The notes below the pieces were generated by a model. That model worked only from the letters and a program-made list of their open reading frames with translations, had not been told where the DNA came from and ran no database searches. The position numbers were made by a program, and so were the translations under genes. Below, in pieces: positions 6,128-8,345 of a stretch of DNA of 8,345 bases. The stretch is from Candidatus Fermentibacterota bacterium (lineage in GTDB: Bacteria > Fermentibacterota > Fermentibacteria > Fermentibacterales > JCC-6). Each line of letters opens with the position of its first letter. Positions within the stretch are counted from its first letter, which is position 1. The DNA lies in assembly GCA_030607835.1 (NCBI GenBank), contig JAUWJE010000070.1, positions 1-8,345 of the forward strand. Reading direction: 5' to 3'.

Positions 6128-7159
6128 TCAGCTTATCACATAAGCTTGGATAAGTTCTATTGTCGCTTCAAGAGCTTTTTCGTGTGTTCGTTCATTCGCA
6201 TGTGAAGCGTCCACTCCTGGCCCAATCAAACCATGTTTTACATCTAATCCCGATTTAAGAGCGGCAGTTGCGTCTGATCCGTAATGCGGGAAAGTATCAA
6301 CGGTGAAAGGAATAGAATTCGCTTCAGCAAGTTTTATCAATCGCTTAGTGATCTGATAGTTGAAAGGTCCGCTACTGTCAGCGGCGCAGATTGTAACGCT
6401 TTCCTCTGAAGACTCTCTTCCGTATCCCGCAACACCCATATCAACAGCTATGAATTCAGTTGCTTTTTCCGGCAACAGACCTGCTGCACCATGACCAACT
6501 TCCTCATATGATGTGATTAGAAAGTGCAGTGTGAGTAGAGGTGTTATCTCTTCTCGCACAAGTCTCTCAGCTACTTCAATCAGTATTGCTACTCCTGCTT
6601 TGTCATCGAGATGCCTTGATTTGATAAATCCTGATTTCGTTCGAACAGGGCGAGGTTCAAAATGTATGTAGTTCCCAACGGACAGTCCAAGCTCCTGGAT
6701 TTCCTTTTTCGATGACGCTTCTTCATCAAGCCTTATATACATTTCCTCTTCATTGCGCTTTTCTGAAGCCTTTTCCAGACCATGAATATGGACGGAAGTA
6801 TTGTCATAAAGGACAGTTCCATCGATTAGTTTCCCATCCCAGGTTTCAATTTTGCAGTACTCACCCTCTATACTTGACATGGTGTATGAACCGATTGTTC
6901 TGAGTCTGATCTTACCGTCATTTTCTATTCCACTGATCATCCCACCCAGCGTGTCAATATGTGCCGAAAGGATTATGCCCTCAGGTCTTGCACCGTTAAG
7001 TGTCGCTATAATGCTGCCTTTTGTTGTTGATTGAGTTATTAGATTAAGATTTCTGAATCTTGTCAGAACAATATCCATCGCAGCTTCAGTATGTCCTGAC
7101 ACACTTCTTGTATTCAGCAACTGCATCAATGTATCTGTTACATTACTATCGGTGTTCAT
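6128..7159 (-). CDS. M42-family metallo-aminopeptidase (glutamyl aminopeptidase/deblocking type)
   Basis: This 343-aa cytoplasmic di-metal aminopeptidase belongs to the M42 family, whose members trim N-terminal residues from peptides and often form large tetrahedral 12-mers. Visible are the first ligand motif SAHIDTLGG (65-73; His67, with Asp69 next to it), the bridging Asp185 in SRHLDDKAGVA (181-191), the catalytic and ligand Glu pair 219-220 in SYEEVGHGAA, Asp240 in AVDMG, and the last ligand His320 in DASHANERTH (317-326). The length matches the family and all ligands are present. The inserted middle segment (about 75-180) corresponds to the usual M42 oligomerisation domain. The start at 7159 has AAGGA (7165-7169) five bases upstream. 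The gene ends two bases from the receiver gene. Peptide preference cannot be read from sequence. Confidence 0.92.
   Translation of the reverse strand: MNTDSNVTDTLMQLLNTRSVSGHTEAAMDIVLTRFRNLNLITQSTTKGSIIATLNGARPEGIILSAHIDTLGGMISGIENDGKIRLRTIGSYTMSSIEGEYCKIETWDGKLIDGTVLYDNTSVHIHGLEKASEKRNEEEMYIRLDEEASSKKEIQELGLSVGNYIHFEPRPVRTKSGFIKSRHLDDKAGVAILIEVAERLVREEITPLLTLHFLITSYEEVGHGAAGLLPEKATEFIAVDMGVAGYGRESSEESVTICAADSSGPFNYQITKRLIKLAEANSIPFTVDTFPHYGSDATAALKSGLDVKHGLIGPGVDASHANERTHEKALEATIELIQAYVIS
6130..6146 (+). terminator. Weak hairpin after the receiver gene, possible terminator
   Basis: AGCTTAT (6130-6136) pairs perfectly with ATAAGCT (6140-6146) around a 3-base loop, starting four bases after the receiver stop. 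The stem is AT-rich and the following sequence has scattered T's rather than a clean run, so termination would be weak. It lies inside the last codons of the convergent peptidase gene. Confidence 0.3.
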
Positions 7160-7182
7160 TTGATTCCTTTCAAATTATGACG

Positions 7183-7201
7183 CACAGGGTTTGAACCTGT
7201 G
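7183..7201. repeat. Hairpin resembling a tRNA T-arm in the peptidase leader
   Basis: CACAGG (7183-7188) and CCTGTG (7196-7201) are perfect complements around seven bases. On the minus strand the inner part reads as a 5-bp T-stem (ACAGG/CCTGT) with the loop TTCAAAC, which fits the TTCRANY pattern of tRNA. No matching acceptor strand, D-arm or anticodon arm lies upstream, and no CCA follows, so this is not a tRNA gene. It may be a tRNA remnant, a 5' mRNA hairpin of the peptidase, or an operator. Confidence 0.45.
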
Positions 7202-7204
7202 GAA

Positions 7205-7212
7205 ATTATAAT
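7205..7212. promoter_or_regulatory. Palindromic -10 box (ATTATAAT) shared by two divergent genes
   Basis: ATTATAAT reads the same on both strands, so a perfect TATAAT exists at 7207-7212 on plus and at 7210-7205 on minus. No good -35 box is seen at 16-18 bases in either direction. On plus, transcription would begin near 7219, only about six bases before the ATG at 7225. On minus it would begin near 7198, inside the hairpin. Confidence 0.35.
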
Positions 7213-7224
7213 CATATTGCAGGC

Positions 7225-7944
7225 ATGAGAAAGAAGCGTACAAAACGGTTGTTAAAGGTACTCAGTCTTATTCTGCCTTTTGCGCTCCCGGCTGGAGTAT
7301 TCGTATTCTGGATCGCGGCGCAGTGCCAGGGTCAGGAAGGCGATCCGCTTCATATAGTTGCATCCATGGATCCCGATGGAGGCCGGACTACAACATTCTC
7401 AACAATACTTCCCGATGGAAATGAAGCGGTATGGGAATGTTCGGACGGGACCTTTATAGAGACCGGAGATGTTTATGCAGAAGGTCGAACGGTTACATGG
7501 CAACCACGTCCGGGATTGGAAGATTCCGTTCTGATTGTTATCACAACTCCCGCGATTTCAGATACAGTCAGATTTCTTCCGGTAATTCCGGATATAATAC
7601 CCTCTCTTACTGTATCCGCCGCATATCATCTTGCCATTCTTGAAAGAGCCAGAAGTATCCAGATGGCTCCCGGCAACTATAGGGCTATTTCCATACCCGA
7701 CGCTCTTCGCGGGTACGACGGGCTTATTGTCCTGATTGTTAAAACGCAGCAGGAACACCGCGAGGCTTTTACCATGCTTCCGGGAGACACTGTCGAAATT
7801 AACCTTCCGCTGGGTGGAACTATTCAGGCCGCAGGCCTTGATGAAATGGAAGACGCCATGGATAATGCGGGTAATGTCCAGATAGTATTTGAAATGTTAT
7901 CTGAACCTTTGGAGGAACCCCCTTCTTCTGGAGAACAGCCATAG
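7225..7944 (+). CDS. Unrecognised secreted or membrane-anchored protein with Ig-like segment
   Basis: I do not recognise this 239-aa protein as a whole. The N-terminus has six basic residues in the first eight, then a hydrophobic stretch (about 12-33), as in a signal peptide or a single membrane anchor. The IAAQC near residue 34 is not a proper lipobox because Gln precedes Cys. Residues about 42-118 are beta-rich, with W-E-C-S-D-G-T-F (70-77) and V-T-W-Q-P-R-P (90-96) spaced as in PKD/Ig-like extracellular domains. Residues 125-225 look like a second beta-rich part, and the tail is acidic and proline-rich (228-239). The start lacks a clear ribosome site, with only AGG one base away. The last 48 bases overlap the end of comEC on the other strand. 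An envelope role is inferred. Confidence 0.7.
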   Translation: MRKKRTKRLLKVLSLILPFALPAGVFVFWIAAQCQGQEGDPLHIVASMDPDGGRTTTFSTILPDGNEAVWECSDGTFIETGDVYAEGRTVTWQPRPGLEDSVLIVITTPAISDTVRFLPVIPDIIPSLTVSAAYHLAILERARSIQMAPGNYRAISIPDALRGYDGLIVLIVKTQQEHREAFTMLPGDTVEINLPLGGTIQAAGLDEMEDAMDNAGNVQIVFEMLSEPLEEPPSSGEQP

Positions 7945-8345
7945 CATAATTATACATGCCAACCAGATAACCAGCATCCAATCTTTGAATTCAAACCTTC
8001 TTAATTCAAGTACATGCAATAGCGAAAGCCAGATAAACACTGTCCACTCAGCCAGAACAGAAGCTCCTGCAGCGATGACTCCCCAGGATAGAGAAACCAC
8101 ACCCAGAGCCATAAGTGTCAGCATGAAAGGCAGTGATATCACCGTTGCAATTGGCGCCACGGGACTTACGGCACCGAATGTGTTTGAAACCAGAGGAGCA
8201 AGAGACAGTGTTACTACTACTCCAGCATAAAGAACCGAGAGTATTTTCCCAGCATGCCCTCTGAAACTTCTACCAAAAAGAAGGAGGCTGAGCACAGCAC
8301 TGAAGGACATCTGAGCTCCAATATCATTCAGAACGGCCCCTGAGG
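7897..8345 (-). CDS. comEC: ComEC/Rec2-type competence membrane channel, C-terminal part (partial)
   Basis: The reading frame is open to the right edge, so this is the last 148 residues of a longer protein and not a short gene beginning at the ATG at 8310. It starts inside the ComEC signature N-D-I-G-A-Q-M-S-F-S-A-V-L, close to the family's DIGFQLSF-AVLG pattern, then continues through several hydrophobic helices: about residues 10-25 and 34-56, a broad stretch at 60-110, and 120-138. It ends with a basic tail (SRRRGFLQRFR). ComEC forms the inner-membrane channel for single-stranded DNA during natural transformation. Many ComEC proteins carry a metallo-beta-lactamase domain after these helices; this one stops without it. 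No other com gene is visible. Its 3' end overlaps the exported-protein gene by 48 bases. Confidence 0.82.
   Translation of the reverse strand, partial: SGAVLNDIGAQMSFSAVLSLLLFGRSFRGHAGKILSVLYAGVVVTLSLAPLVSNTFGAVSPVAPIATVISLPFMLTLMALGVVSLSWGVIAAGASVLAEWTVFIWLSLLHVLELRRFEFKDWMLVIWLACIIMLWLFSRRRGFLQRFR

Noticed and set aside
7177..7260. Full tRNA gene on the minus strand around the T-arm-like hairpin
   Set aside because: No acceptor complement, D-arm or anticodon arm lies at the required distances upstream, and there is no CCA.
8308..8310. ATG at 8310 as start of a complete 137-aa membrane protein
   Set aside because: The same frame stays open to the window edge and the upstream residues complete the ComEC signature, so it is an internal Met.

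Overview
This looks like a chromosomal stretch from a bacterium with a cell envelope and a moderate, AT-leaning base composition. The genes are ordinary chromosomal ones: D-Ala-D-Ala ligase, a sugar epimerase with a GmhB-type phosphatase, a multi-PAS hybrid kinase and ComEC. GmhB and long cytoplasmic hybrid kinases fit a Gram-negative-type lineage, possibly one with few cultured members, but the sequence alone does not allow a firm placement. I see no rRNA, tRNA gene, CRISPR array, transposase, integrase or phage gene.

Layout, left to right. The minus-strand pair ddl > threonine aldolase (ltaE-like, running off the left edge) overlaps by 4 bases, with a TTG start for the aldolase. Next is a divergent control region (1184-1333) with two inverted repeats. 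The plus-strand pair follows: a UDP-glucose-4-epimerase-like SDR and a GmhB-like HAD phosphatase, coupled through an ATGA overlap. A large minus-strand hybrid histidine kinase (PAS-PAS-PAS-HisKA-HATPase-REC-HPt) meets this pair tail to tail. Across a 278-base AT-rich divergent region lies a plus-strand single-domain receiver protein. An M42-family metallo-aminopeptidase (minus) ends 2 bases from it. A short divergent region (7160-7224) holds a hairpin that mimics a tRNA T-arm and a palindromic -10 box. An unrecognised secreted or membrane-anchored protein (plus) follows, and its 3' end overlaps by 48 bases the 3' end of a minus-strand ComEC-type competence channel that runs off the right edge.

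The strand changes at every one- or two-gene unit: seven units, three divergent promoter regions and three tail-to-tail junctions of 6, 2 and -48 bases. The kinase and the divergent receiver together carry all four His/Asp sites of a phosphorelay, so they are the most natural functional pair here. The ddl pair belongs to peptidoglycan precursor supply plus glycine/threonine metabolism. The epimerase/phosphatase pair points to nucleotide-sugar or heptose supply for a surface glycan.

I found no clear new defence or mobile system. The points most worth a second look are the split phosphorelay, the T-arm-like hairpin, the overlapping exported-protein/comEC junction, and the unrecognised exported protein.
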